DNA of 64,000 nt from JACVRW01 sp963837445 (lineage in GTDB: Bacteria > Actinomycetota > Thermoleophilia > Solirubrobacterales > Thermoleophilaceae), in assembly GCA_963837445.1 (NCBI GenBank), contig CAWINK010000001.1, forward strand, positions 149,189 through 213,188, in the 5' to 3' direction. Both the position numbers and the translations under genes were made by a program. Below, piece by piece: positions 42,683 to 51,574 of this stretch; the first letter of the stretch is position 1, and the number at the start of each line of letters is the position of its first letter. Below the pieces are notes generated by a model. The model saw only the letters and a program-made list of their open reading frames with translations. It was not told the DNA's origin and searched no databases.

Positions 42683-43842
42683 CACCAGCTTCTGGCCTCG
42701 ATGTTCTGGGCAACAGGCGCCGGGGCGCCGTTCCCGCGCTCGCGTTTGGGTCGCGCCTGCCGGCGCTGTCGCGCGAAGTAGAGGACCGTCGTCGCCCCCA
42801 GAACGAGGATCACCATGAGCCCTTGGATCACGTCCACCAGTGCGCTCGAGACCCCGACGGTCGCCTCCATCTGGCTGCCGCCCTGGACGAGAGACGCGAA
42901 GAGCAGCGCGGCCGGGATGACGCCCCACGGCGAGTTTCGAGCCAGAAGCGCCACTGCGATACCCGTGTACCCGAGCGCTGCGCCCGGGTCCTCCGTCATG
43001 ACGGGCGTGGAGCCGGCGGCGACGAGCGACGACCCTGCGAGCCCGGCGAGCGCGCCCGAGAGCACCAGTGCGCGCGTACCGACACCTGCGGGCGAGATTC
43101 CGGAGTGACGCGCCGCCTCCGGGTTGGCGCCTACGAGCCGTATCTTGAAACCGAAGCTGGTCTTCGCCAGGACGTAGGCAATCGCGATCACGGCCCCCAG
43201 CAGCACGATGTCCCAGTGGAGGTTCGTGCCCATCAGCAGGAACGGCCAGGTGGCCGACTCCGGAATCGGGTGTGTGGCCGGCACCGGTGTGGACGGATCG
43301 TGAAAGGGCCCACGCACCCACCACGCCAGGACCTGCAATGCGACGAGGTTCAGCAGGAGCGTCGAAAGGATCTCGTTGACCCCCCGCCTGGCCCAGAGCC
43401 ACGCGGCGATCCCCGCCCACAACGCCCCGCCCAGCGCCCCCGCTACGAGCACCAGCGGCACGTGGAAGACCGTCGGCAGCGAGACCTTCAGCGATGCGAT
43501 CGAGACGAACAGGCATCCAATGAGGATCTGGCCCGGAAAGCCCACGTGGAACCGCCCGGCGCGGTAGGCAACGATCCACCCGAGCGCGACGAGCGTCAGC
43601 GGGACCATTGTGGCGAGCGTGCTGGCGACGTTGACCCTTGTGCCAAACGCGCCCTCGACGAACGCCTCCGCTCCCCTCGCCAGAGGCACGCCCGCAGCGA
43701 CGACGAACAGCATCGCGACGAACAGCGCAATTACGGTCACCAAGACCGACAGAAAGAACTCGAATCCCCCCTCCCGGGCCGAAGCCCAGAACCTGCTCAG
43801 CCGAGCGTCTTTCGGCGTCTCGGCTGCGGTTGGGGCGCTCAC
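42682..43842 (-). CDS. ABC importer permease (BMP/nucleoside type, YufP-like)
   Basis: A 386-residue permease with a long N-terminal stretch and about 9-10 helices: FPGQILIGCLFVSIASL, GVNEILSTLLLNLVALQVL and the coupling region NPEAARHSGISPAGVGTRALVLSGALAGLAG. The start (GTG 43842) overlaps the ATPase stop by 4 bases. Homologous systems import purine and pyrimidine nucleosides. Confidence 0.88.
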   Translation of the reverse strand: MSAPTAAETPKDARLSRFWASAREGGFEFFLSVLVTVIALFVAMLFVVAAGVPLARGAEAFVEGAFGTRVNVASTLATMVPLTLVALGWIVAYRAGRFHVGFPGQILIGCLFVSIASLKVSLPTVFHVPLVLVAGALGGALWAGIAAWLWARRGVNEILSTLLLNLVALQVLAWWVRGPFHDPSTPVPATHPIPESATWPFLLMGTNLHWDIVLLGAVIAIAYVLAKTSFGFKIRLVGANPEAARHSGISPAGVGTRALVLSGALAGLAGSSLVAAGSTPVMTEDPGAALGYTGIAVALLARNSPWGVIPAALLFASLVQGGSQMEATVGVSSALVDVIQGLMVILVLGATTVLYFARQRRQARPKRERGNGAPAPVAQNIEARSW

Positions 43843-45410
43843 TCGGTGAGCTCTCCGCCCATGAGCAGGCCGACGGTCTCGACGTCCGTGCTCTCGGTTT
43901 CCAAGACCCGGAGAAACCGTCCGGACGAGATCACGGCGAACCGGTCCGCTAGGGAGAAGATCTCGTCGAGCTCGAAGGAGATCAGGAGGATCGCGGCGCC
44001 CGCTTCCTTCGCCTGATTGAGGCGCCGGTACACGAACTCTGCGGCGCCTACGTCCAGGCCGCGCGTGGGCTGGAAGGCGACGATGAGCCGCGGATCGCGC
44101 CCCAGCTCGCGGGCGAGGACCGCCTTTTGCTGATTCCCGCCGGACAGCTGGCGCATGGGGACGGAGACGCTCGGCGTGCGTACGTCGTACTCCGCGACGA
44201 GCCGCTCGCAGTGCGAGCGGGCCTCACCGAAGTTGACAAGGCCGCGGCGCGAGAACTTCGTCCGCCGGAACTCCTTCATCAGCAGGTTGTCGAGCACGCT
44301 GAGCTCCAGGGCAACCCCAGTGTGGTGACGGTCCTCCGGGATCACTGCTCCGCCCAGGTCTGTGAAGACCTCTGGCGAGAGTCGCTCGGGGCGGTGTCCA
44401 TCGACTTCGATCTCTCCCTCGAGCGGATCCCGCAAGCCCATCAACAGGTCGACAAGCTCCTCCTGGCCGTTACCGGCCACGCCCGCGATCCCGAACACCT
44501 CGTGCTCGTGCACGGTCAGGTCGATGCCGTCGACCGCTCGTTTCCCGCGGTCGTCGTCTGCGACAAGGGCACGTGCCCCCAACACCGGCTTGCCCCGGTC
44601 CAGCACAGGACGCTCGACTCGCAGGGTCACCTCCCGTCCGACCATCATCTTCGCGAGGGCGCGCTTGTCGGTGTTGGCGGTGTCGACGGTTCCCACGACT
44701 CGTCCGTCGCGCAGCACGGTGCAGCGGTCTGTGAGGCCGAACAGCTCGTCGAGCTTGTGAGTGATGAAGACGACAGCTTTGCCGTCATCCGCCATCCGGC
44801 GGAGGAATTGCGCGAGGTCGTGCCACTCGTGTGGCGTGAGGGCGGCCGTCGGCTCGTCGAGAATCAGGATCTCGGCGCCGCGATAGAGCAGCTTGATGAT
44901 CTCGATCCGCTGCCGCGTGCCGACGCTCAGATCCTCGATCACAGCGTCGGGGTCGATCCCGAGGCCGAGCTGGTCGCTCAACTCGGCGATCTGCTTCTTG
45001 GCCGAAGCGAGCTTGCTCAGGCCGGGCAGCCTGGACGGGGACAACGTCATGTTCTCGGCGACGGTCATGTCGGGCACGAGCATGAAGTGCTGGTGCACCA
45101 TGCCGATCCCGAGTTCCATGGCGTGCTGCGTGCTCCGGATGTTCACCGGCTCACCGTTGACGCGTATCTCGCCCTCGTCCGGCCTGTAGAGCCCGTAGAC
45201 GACGTTCATCAGCGTCGTCTTGCCGGCTCCGTTCTCGCCCAGCAGGCCGAGAACTTCCCCCCGCCGGACGTCGAGCGAGACGTTGTCGTTCGCGAGCACG
45301 CCAGGGAAGCGCTTGCTCACTCCGACGACTTCCAAAGCGAGCTTGCGCTCCCCGGCGCGGGTAACTGTGGTGTCGGCCTGGGTTGGCTCCGGCGCCCCTA
45401 TCGCCGGCAC
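43839..45410 (-). CDS. ABC importer ATPase with two nucleotide-binding domains (YufO-like)
   Basis: A 523-residue fused double ATPase. The first domain has Walker A GENGAGKTT and Walker B ILILDEPTAALT. The second keeps the signature LSGGNQQKAVLARELG, but its Walker A region is degenerate (GVAGNGQEELVDLL), as in sugar/nucleoside-type ABC ATPases. It energises import through the two permeases. GTG 45410 is 25 bases past the BMP lipoprotein gene. Confidence 0.92.
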   Translation of the reverse strand: MPAIGAPEPTQADTTVTRAGERKLALEVVGVSKRFPGVLANDNVSLDVRRGEVLGLLGENGAGKTTLMNVVYGLYRPDEGEIRVNGEPVNIRSTQHAMELGIGMVHQHFMLVPDMTVAENMTLSPSRLPGLSKLASAKKQIAELSDQLGLGIDPDAVIEDLSVGTRQRIEIIKLLYRGAEILILDEPTAALTPHEWHDLAQFLRRMADDGKAVVFITHKLDELFGLTDRCTVLRDGRVVGTVDTANTDKRALAKMMVGREVTLRVERPVLDRGKPVLGARALVADDDRGKRAVDGIDLTVHEHEVFGIAGVAGNGQEELVDLLMGLRDPLEGEIEVDGHRPERLSPEVFTDLGGAVIPEDRHHTGVALELSVLDNLLMKEFRRTKFSRRGLVNFGEARSHCERLVAEYDVRTPSVSVPMRQLSGGNQQKAVLARELGRDPRLIVAFQPTRGLDVGAAEFVYRRLNQAKEAGAAILLISFELDEIFSLADRFAVISSGRFLRVLETESTDVETVGLLMGGELTE

Positions 45411-45435
45411 CAGCTAAGCCTCGCCGACTTTCCGG

Positions 45436-46551
45436 TCACTTCGGAAGCCCTTCCGTGTACTCGTAGCTCGGCCGCGGATTGATGGCGTCCTCGGCGAGCT
45501 TGATCTTGCCGCTGTTGATGTCGTCGATCGTCTGTTGGGTGAGATCGGCGATCTCCTTGTCCTTCTCGTACTTCGGGCACAGCGCAAGCGTCTGCAGCTC
45601 CGGGTCCTGCAGGCCGATGAACGCCGCGCCGGGCTTCGCCGTGCCATCCACGACGGACGCGATCATCTTCTGCGTGAGCGCCACGGTGTTGACAGCCTCG
45701 GTACCGACGATGTTGTCATAGGCATCGCAGTCCGGGATCGTGAGCTTGAACATCGCCGGATTCTTGCCGGACTCCTCACCGGCCTGGTACGCGCCCGCGA
45801 CTCCGGCATCCAGCCACGGCAGGATCACATCAGCGTCCTGCTGGAGCATGGCCGCCGTGGCCTGCTTGCCGAGTGCCACGTCCTGGAAGCTCCCGACGAT
45901 GTTCTTGAGCACCTTCACGTTGGGATTGACGCTCTGCGCGCCGTCCTCGAAGGCGTTCTGGCTCTGGGTCGAGGGCGGGATCTCCAGGCCGCCGATGAAA
46001 CCGACGACGTCGGTCTTCGTCATGGTGCCGGCGATGACCCCGGCGACGTAACTCGAGGCTCCCCAGTCGACGGCCGCCGCGTAGACGTTCGGATGGAGCT
46101 TCGGCGTGTACGCCTCGATCCCGATGAATTTGGTGTCCTCGAAGCGCGGAGCCTGGACATCGAGGACCGGGCTGAACGAGTTGCTGATGACGTAGACGAT
46201 GTCGTTGTTCGGTGCGAGCGTCTGGATCGCGTTCGTGTGCTTCTGGAGCGTGGACTGGTTGTCGAGCACCGACGTAACCGTGAGATTCGTCATCTCCTTG
46301 TCGGCGGCCTCCAGCCCCATGAACGCGGCCTGGTTGATCGAGCCGTCGTTCTTGGGCCCGAGCAAAGCGGCACCCAGGTCGAAGCTCTCCTTCTCCGCCC
46401 CCTCGCTACCGCCAGCGCCACCGTTGGAGGTATCCTCGCCGTCATCGCTGCCACAGCCGGCGAGCGCCAGGACCGCCACCATGAAGGCCGCGGTGACAAA
46501 CCACGCGAGCCGCCTGCGGACGGTTGAGCGGCCAGAGTTGTCTTCCGTCAT
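45436..46551 (-). CDS. BMP-family substrate-binding lipoprotein
   Basis: A 371-residue BMP (PnrA/Med-like) binding protein. Its signal ends with lipobox LALAGC (Cys33), so it is anchored outside the membrane. It carries a VYVISNSFSPVLDVQAP segment and SSYVAGVIAGTMTKTDVVGFIGGLEIP, typical of this purine-nucleoside-binding family. ATG 46551 has a strong GGAGG site and a good TTGACT-N17-TATGAA promoter upstream. It is the first gene of the importer/CoxG operon and is expected to be the most abundant product. Confidence 0.92.
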   Translation of the reverse strand: MTEDNSGRSTVRRRLAWFVTAAFMVAVLALAGCGSDDGEDTSNGGAGGSEGAEKESFDLGAALLGPKNDGSINQAAFMGLEAADKEMTNLTVTSVLDNQSTLQKHTNAIQTLAPNNDIVYVISNSFSPVLDVQAPRFEDTKFIGIEAYTPKLHPNVYAAAVDWGASSYVAGVIAGTMTKTDVVGFIGGLEIPPSTQSQNAFEDGAQSVNPNVKVLKNIVGSFQDVALGKQATAAMLQQDADVILPWLDAGVAGAYQAGEESGKNPAMFKLTIPDCDAYDNIVGTEAVNTVALTQKMIASVVDGTAKPGAAFIGLQDPELQTLALCPKYEKDKEIADLTQQTIDDINSGKIKLAEDAINPRPSYEYTEGLPK

Positions 46552-46619
46552 GAGTCTTGCCTCCAGTTACGGATGGAATGTCGGTGGGCGGAGCGCACCG
46601 ACGCGGTTCGCACGTGATA

Positions 46620-46648
46620 TTCATACTGAGGTGCGCGACTTGAGTCAA
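46620..46648 (-). promoter_or_regulatory. Promoter of the BMP importer operon (TTGACT-N17-TATGAA)
   Basis: Minus-strand -35 TTGACT (46643-46648) and -10 TATGAA (46620-46625), 17 bases apart. The -35 is inside a 13-base palindrome, ACTTGA-G/C-TCAAGT (46639-46651), which could be an operator. The whole 46552-46730 gap also separates this operon from the divergent XDH-family genes. Confidence 0.65.
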
Positions 46649-46730
46649 GTATGTCGGTTTTCATCTCAGCGCTAAACGGCAGTCAAGGTCGGCGGAGCGG
46701 GCGTAGCTTCTTCGCGAAGGTGTTCAGCGC

Positions 46731-47624
46731 TTGAAACCGCCGCCCCTCGCGTACCACTGCCCGTCCACCGAGGACGAGGCGCTCGATCTCCTACGGCAGC
46801 ACGGGGACGAGGCGCGAGTACTGGCTGGCGGCCAGAGCCTCGTCGCGCTGCTGAACCTCCGGCTCGCCCGGCCCGAGCGTCTTGTCGACATCACGCGCGT
46901 CCCGTCCCTGTCGTTCATCCACGCTCGGGAGCAGAACCTGCTGCTCGGCGCAGCGACCCGCCAGACGACGATCGAGCGTTCCCCCCTCGTGAGCAGCAGG
47001 TGGCCGCTCATACGCATCGCGCTCGCGCATGTGGGCCATCCCCAGACCCGGAGCCGGGGCACAGTCGGTGGTTCCGTGGCGCACGCGGACCCGGCCGCGG
47101 AACTGCCCGTTGTGTTCGCGGCCCTCGACGCGCGGATGCACCTACGCTCGGCGGCGGCCAACCGGACCGTCGGCTGGGACGAGTTCTTTCAATCCGCGTT
47201 CGTTACCAGCTGCCATGCCGACGAGATACTCGCCGCGGTCGAGGTCCCGCCGCTTGCGAGCCGTACCGGAGTGAGCTTCCGGGAGTACGCCGTGCGCTAC
47301 GGCGACTTCGCTGTCGCCGGAGCGGCCACGGTGGTCACGCTGGACGAGGGCAGCCGCTGCGTCCATGCCGCGATTGCGCTGCTCGCGAGCGGGCCGCGCC
47401 CTGTCCGTGCTCGCGAGGCGGAGCAGGCCCTGATCGGGCAGGCGCTGACCCCCGAACTCGCTGCCGACGCCGCCTCGAGCGCGCTGGGCGCCGCAGACTT
47501 CCGAAGCGGCCATTCCGAGCTGCCAGGCGAGTACAGGGGCCGGGTCCTGCGTGCGCTCGTCGAGAACACCATCATCGAGGCGACCGAGCGTGCTGGACAG
47601 ACGGCCTCCGGGTCCGGCCCATGA
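46731..47624 (+). CDS. Mo-hydroxylase FAD-binding subunit (CoxM/XdhB type)
   Basis: A 297-residue FAD subunit of the xanthine dehydrogenase family. It has the two flavin segments LAGGQSLVALLNLRLARPE and TRSRGTVGGSVAHADPAAELP, and a C-terminal CO-dehydrogenase flavoprotein domain. It would pass electrons from the [2Fe-2S] subunit to an acceptor. Start TTG 46731 (weak). It ends in an ATGA overlap with the next gene. The operon is 46731-50880. Confidence 0.88.
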   Translation: MKPPPLAYHCPSTEDEALDLLRQHGDEARVLAGGQSLVALLNLRLARPERLVDITRVPSLSFIHAREQNLLLGAATRQTTIERSPLVSSRWPLIRIALAHVGHPQTRSRGTVGGSVAHADPAAELPVVFAALDARMHLRSAAANRTVGWDEFFQSAFVTSCHADEILAAVEVPPLASRTGVSFREYAVRYGDFAVAGAATVVTLDEGSRCVHAAIALLASGPRPVRAREAEQALIGQALTPELAADAASSALGAADFRSGHSELPGEYRGRVLRALVENTIIEATERAGQTASGSGP

Positions 47625-48592
47625 CGCACGTCTCCTTCGTTGTCAACGGAACAACGTATGCCGGCGAGGTAGAACCCCGCCGGCTGCTCGTCGACCTGCT
47701 GAGGCACGAGCTTGGCTTGACTGGAACGCACATCGGCTGCGAGCAGGGGGTCTGCGGCACGTGCACTGTCCAGATCGACGGTCAGCCGGCGCGGTCGTGT
47801 CTCATGCTCGCCGTCCAAGCCGAGGGATGCGCGATCCGAACCGTCGAGGCGCTCGCGCCGGACGAGGGCGGTTCTCTACATCCGCTCCAGGCGGCCTTCC
47901 ACGAGCATCACGCCTTGCAGTGCGGCTACTGCACGCCCGGCTTCCTCATGTCGATCGAGGGTCTTCTCCCCGAGCTCCGAGGGCTGGTCGATACCGAACT
48001 CCGAGAGGAGCTTGCGGGCAACCTGTGCCGATGCACGGGCTACCAGAACATCGTCGAGGCCACCCAGACCGCGGTGTCTCGCATGGGCAACGCAACACAC
48101 CTCGTGGTCGAGCAGGAGGGGGAGGTGGTTGCAGGCGATGCCGCGATTTTGACGAGCCCCGAAGCCGCGCTGGCCGCGCTCGGGATAACGGAGGTCACGG
48201 CATCGGGCCCTGCCGTTTGGCGCGGCGAGTTCTCGGCACGCGGCACAGCCTTCAGCGGAACGCTGGAGTTGCTGGACCTCGATGACGATCGCCAGGTCGC
48301 CAACTACGCCGTGCGGGCTCACGAGCTGGGCGGCCCGGGCCAGGTCCGAGCGGCGATCCGTCTTTCGCGCCATGCGCATACGGTTGGCTGCCGCGTCGCG
48401 CTCGAGTTGATCGGGATCTCCGTGGTGCTCGACGAGGACGAGCTGCGAACGCGGCTGTGCGAGGCCCTGGCGGCGTGGGATAGACGGCCAGCGCCGGCCT
48501 CGGAGAGGAAGCACCGAGGGCGCGCGTGGCACCTGGTTGCGCTGGGTGCGGCGCTCTGCGTCGTATGGTCTATTCGCCGGCGCCGACGATGA
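47621..48592 (+). CDS. CoxS-type [2Fe-2S] subunit fused to a CoxG-like domain and tail anchor
   Basis: A 323-residue fusion. Residues 1-155 are a complete CoxS subunit: plant-type [2Fe-2S] ligands C40, C45, C48 and C60, and the second cluster C101, C104, C136 and C138 (GYCTPGF; LCRCTGY). Residues ~165-285 look like an SRPBCC/CoxG domain (FSGTLELLDLDDDRQVANY; VGCRVALELIGI). The end is a hydrophobic helix (WHLVALGAALCVVWSI) followed by RRRRR, a membrane tail anchor. CoxS is normally ~155-165 residues, so the extension is unusual. ATG 47621 overlaps the previous stop, and the next ATG (48589) overlaps this stop. Confidence 0.82.
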   Translation: MTHVSFVVNGTTYAGEVEPRRLLVDLLRHELGLTGTHIGCEQGVCGTCTVQIDGQPARSCLMLAVQAEGCAIRTVEALAPDEGGSLHPLQAAFHEHHALQCGYCTPGFLMSIEGLLPELRGLVDTELREELAGNLCRCTGYQNIVEATQTAVSRMGNATHLVVEQEGEVVAGDAAILTSPEAALAALGITEVTASGPAVWRGEFSARGTAFSGTLELLDLDDDRQVANYAVRAHELGGPGQVRAAIRLSRHAHTVGCRVALELIGISVVLDEDELRTRLCEALAAWDRRPAPASERKHRGRAWHLVALGAALCVVWSIRRRRR

Positions 48593-50880
48593 GCGCCGTC
48601 ACCGACAAGAAGCAAGCCACGTTCGTCGGCCGGCCCGTTCGTCGTGTCGAGGACCTCCGCCATCTCACCGGTACGGCAACTTTCGGCGGCGACGTGGACC
48701 GGCCCGAGCAGCTCTACGCGCGCGTGGTGAGAAGCCCGGTGGCCGCGGGGCGGATCACCGGCATTCGCGTCGGCGCAGCGCTGGACCTGCCGGGGGTCGT
48801 GGCGGTCTTCACCGCGGATGACCTTCCAGACGTCCGGATCCCGATCAAGATCTCGTCGAGCGACAACGCGCTCAAGGCGCTGCAGCCCGTGATAGCCCGG
48901 GACGAAGTCCGGTATGTGGGCGAGCCCGTTGCGTTGGTGATCGCCGCGGACCCATACCTCGCCGAGGACGCGGCCGAGCTGGTGGGCGTCGACATCGACG
49001 CCCACCAGGCAATAGTCGACGTCGAAAAGGCGGCATCGGACGACGCACGCGCCATCCACGCCGCCCTTGGCGGCAATCGGATCGACACGCTCGGTTCCAG
49101 CCGCGGCGATCTCGATGCCGCCTTCCGGTCCGCCGATGTCGTCGTGGGCGCGTCGTTCTCGGTCCAGCGGCACGGCGCAGTCCCGCTCGAGCCGCGTGCA
49201 CTGGTCGCCGAGGAGGATCCCGGCAGCGGCCGCTTGACCGTCTGGGGCGCAGCGAAGACCAAGCAGGCCAATCGGCGTGTGCTGGCCATGCTGATGAATC
49301 GCGCCATCGACTCGATTCGTCTCGTGGAGACGGACGTCGGTGGCGGCTTCGGGGGCCGGGGCGAGTTCTATCCCGAGGACTTCCTGGTCCCCTGGGCCGC
49401 AGTTCGCCTCCAGCGGCCAGTCAAGTGGACGGAGGATCGGGCCGAGAATCTCGTCGCGCTCAACCAGTCGCGCGAGCACCGGTGGACCGCGGAGGTCGCA
49501 GCGACCCGCGAGGGCGAGTTGCTCGCGCTCCGCGGGCAGGGGCTCTGGTCGCAAGGCGCATACGTCCGGCCGCACGGCAACCTCCTGCCGGCCCTGACGG
49601 TCACGAACATGCTCGGGCCCTACCGCTGGCCGGCCTTCGACCTCGCAAGCACGGGCGTGATCACGAACAAGACGCCCGCCGGGACCTACCGCGGCCCGGG
49701 GCAGTTCGAGTCCAGCTTCGTCCGCGAGCGGCTGCTTGATCTGCTCGCCCAACGGATCGGGCGTGACCCGGCCGAGGTGCGACGCATCAATCTCGTGACC
49801 CCAGACCACATGCCCTACTCGGCGGGGGTCCCGGACATCGACACGGGTGACGACACGATCTACGAAGGGAGCGATTACCCCGAGGTGTTCGAGGCGTGCC
49901 TCGAACGGGCGGAGTACCCCGCGCTTGCGTCCGAAGCACGCCGCCGCCGCGCGCAAGGAGAGCTCGTCGGGGTGGGGACGAGCGCTTTCGTCGAGATCGG
50001 GAGTCCGGGGTCGGGCGATCCGGTGCGAATCGTCGCCGAACGCGACGGACGCTTCACGGTGCATGTCGGCGCAGCCTCCGTCGGACAAGGGATGGAGACC
50101 GTGATGACGCAGATCGCGGCCGAAGCACTCAACGTAGAGCTGGACCGCGTCGCGATCAGCTTTCGGGATACCGATGACGTCCCCGAAGGCATGGGAGCGT
50201 TCTCCAGTCGTGTGACGGCGTTCACCGGGAATGCCGTCCTGGGCGCGGTTGCCGCTCTGCACGAGCGGGCGTGTGCGATCGGGGCCGCGCAGCTTGGACT
50301 CGAGCGAGAGGAGGTGACGGTCACCTCCGGGGTGGTCCACGCACACGGTGGCGAAGACAGCGGGATTCCGCTGGGAGAGCTCGGACTGGAAGTCACCTAC
50401 ACGTTTGCGCCTGCGCTCCGCTCGCATGTGGTCATGGGCGCCAACTGCGTGCTCGTGGAAATCGATCGCGACACATGTCAGCCGCAGGTCAAGCGGTGGG
50501 TGATTGCCGTCGACGTGGGACGGGTGGTCAACCCGCTGCTCCTGACCGGTCAGGTCCGCGGCGCGGCCATCCAGGGCCTCGGTGGGACGTTCTTCGAGGA
50601 GTTCGCCTACGACGAGGACGGTCAGCCGCTGTCGTCCTCTTTCCTCGGGTACCTCCTGCCGACGGCGGCGGAGTCGCCGGAGATCGACGTCGTGCTGCTC
50701 GAGCTCGGCGCGCCGCACGACGACGAGGACAGGCTCGGCGGAGTCAAGGGCGGCGGCGAGACTGGGATCATCGGCTCCGCGGCGGCCCTGGCGAACGCGG
50801 TGACGGACGCGCTGGAAGGTGCTCCGATGAACTCTTTGCCGATCCGGCCGCACGACGTGCTGGCCGCCCTGGAGCGCTAG
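48589..50880 (+). CDS. Mo-hydroxylase large subunit (CoxL/XdhA type)
   Basis: This 763-residue Mo-pyranopterin subunit would hydroxylate a heterocycle or aldehyde using water. It has GGFGGRGEFYPED, TPAGTYRGPGQFES and the catalytic Glu in GGGETGIIGSAAAL. It lacks the AYRCSFR-type loop of true CO dehydrogenase, so CO oxidation is unlikely. ATG 48589 overlaps the CoxS-CoxG stop (ATGA); the frame open to 48526 would extend into that gene and is not used. It ends convergent with an isochorismatase-like gene. Confidence 0.9.
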   Translation: MSAVTDKKQATFVGRPVRRVEDLRHLTGTATFGGDVDRPEQLYARVVRSPVAAGRITGIRVGAALDLPGVVAVFTADDLPDVRIPIKISSSDNALKALQPVIARDEVRYVGEPVALVIAADPYLAEDAAELVGVDIDAHQAIVDVEKAASDDARAIHAALGGNRIDTLGSSRGDLDAAFRSADVVVGASFSVQRHGAVPLEPRALVAEEDPGSGRLTVWGAAKTKQANRRVLAMLMNRAIDSIRLVETDVGGGFGGRGEFYPEDFLVPWAAVRLQRPVKWTEDRAENLVALNQSREHRWTAEVAATREGELLALRGQGLWSQGAYVRPHGNLLPALTVTNMLGPYRWPAFDLASTGVITNKTPAGTYRGPGQFESSFVRERLLDLLAQRIGRDPAEVRRINLVTPDHMPYSAGVPDIDTGDDTIYEGSDYPEVFEACLERAEYPALASEARRRRAQGELVGVGTSAFVEIGSPGSGDPVRIVAERDGRFTVHVGAASVGQGMETVMTQIAAEALNVELDRVAISFRDTDDVPEGMGAFSSRVTAFTGNAVLGAVAALHERACAIGAAQLGLEREEVTVTSGVVHAHGGEDSGIPLGELGLEVTYTFAPALRSHVVMGANCVLVEIDRDTCQPQVKRWVIAVDVGRVVNPLLLTGQVRGAAIQGLGGTFFEEFAYDEDGQPLSSSFLGYLLPTAAESPEIDVVLLELGAPHDDEDRLGGVKGGGETGIIGSAAALANAVTDALEGAPMNSLPIRPHDVLAALER

Positions 50881-51572
50881 GTGACCACCCGCTCCTGAGC
50901 CGCCAGGTATTCAGAGGCCGCCTCGAACGAAACGACGGACGCGTACTTCGCGTTCATCTCGAAGAGATTGACCGAGTTCGAGAGCTCCGAGCGGTCGAAG
51001 ACGCATTCCTCGACGACGAATACGCGGTAGCCATGAGAGAACGCGTCGACCACGGACGCGCGCACGCATCCGCTTGTCGACGTGCCGCAGACCAAGAGCG
51101 TGTCGATGCCGTTGCGTTGCAGGTACGAGCCGAGCGGCGTTCCGAAGAAGGCTGACGCCTTTGCCTTCTCGACCACGTACTCGGTCTCGCGCGGGGCGAT
51201 TTCCGGCAGGATCGGCGCGCCGTAGATGTGGTCCACGTCTTCAGGCTTCGTCCCCTTCACCGAGTCGCCGGAGTGAAACTTGTCGACGACGTTGCCCTTC
51301 GTGTAGACGACCGGCACGCCGTGACCGCGCGCTTCGTCGAGCAGCTGCGCGATGTGTCGCACGGGCTCCACTCCCGCGTCGCCGCAGCTCGTGCGGTACT
51401 CCTTGATCGACTCGAAGATGTCGCTGCCGGCCGGCGCGGCAAATGAGGCGACGACGTCGATGACCAGTAAGGCGGGTGAACGCCCGAACTCGAGCGCCTC
51501 GCCGAAGCCGGCCGCTCCGTAGATTTGACGGTCCTTCTCGGGGAAAACGGTGCGCCAATGGACCTCGGACAT
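50877..51572 (-). CDS. Isochorismatase-family cysteine hydrolase
   Basis: A 231-residue cysteine hydrolase of the isochorismatase/N-carbamoylsarcosine amidase/nicotinamidase fold. The triad Asp (LLVIDVVASF), Lys (VVEKAKASAFFGT) and Cys (TSTSGCVRAS) is complete. It would hydrolyse an amide or N-carbamoyl group. Next to the dihydropyrimidinase-like gene (its stop overlaps the 3' end of coxL by 4 bases), it may open or deaminate the ring-opened product. The sister gene at 56822 has the same triad. Confidence 0.88.
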   Translation of the reverse strand: MSEVHWRTVFPEKDRQIYGAAGFGEALEFGRSPALLVIDVVASFAAPAGSDIFESIKEYRTSCGDAGVEPVRHIAQLLDEARGHGVPVVYTKGNVVDKFHSGDSVKGTKPEDVDHIYGAPILPEIAPRETEYVVEKAKASAFFGTPLGSYLQRNGIDTLLVCGTSTSGCVRASVVDAFSHGYRVFVVEECVFDRSELSNSVNLFEMNAKYASVVSFEAASEYLAAQERVVT

Positions 51573-51574
51573 GT

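Noticed and set aside
41579..43579. 666-codon minus-strand frame as one large permease
   Set aside because: Only the part from ATG 42682 downward is permease-like; the rest is an out-of-frame shadow of the other permease gene.
48319..50853. 844-codon minus-strand open frame opposite coxL
   Set aside because: Antisense shadow of a large GC-rich gene; composition is His/Arg/Asp-rich and has no family match, while the plus strand is coxL.
46731..50880. CO dehydrogenase (true CoxMSL)
   Set aside because: The large subunit lacks the CO-dehydrogenase active-site loop (AYRCSFR-like); the YRGPGQFES loop fits other XDH-family hydroxylases.
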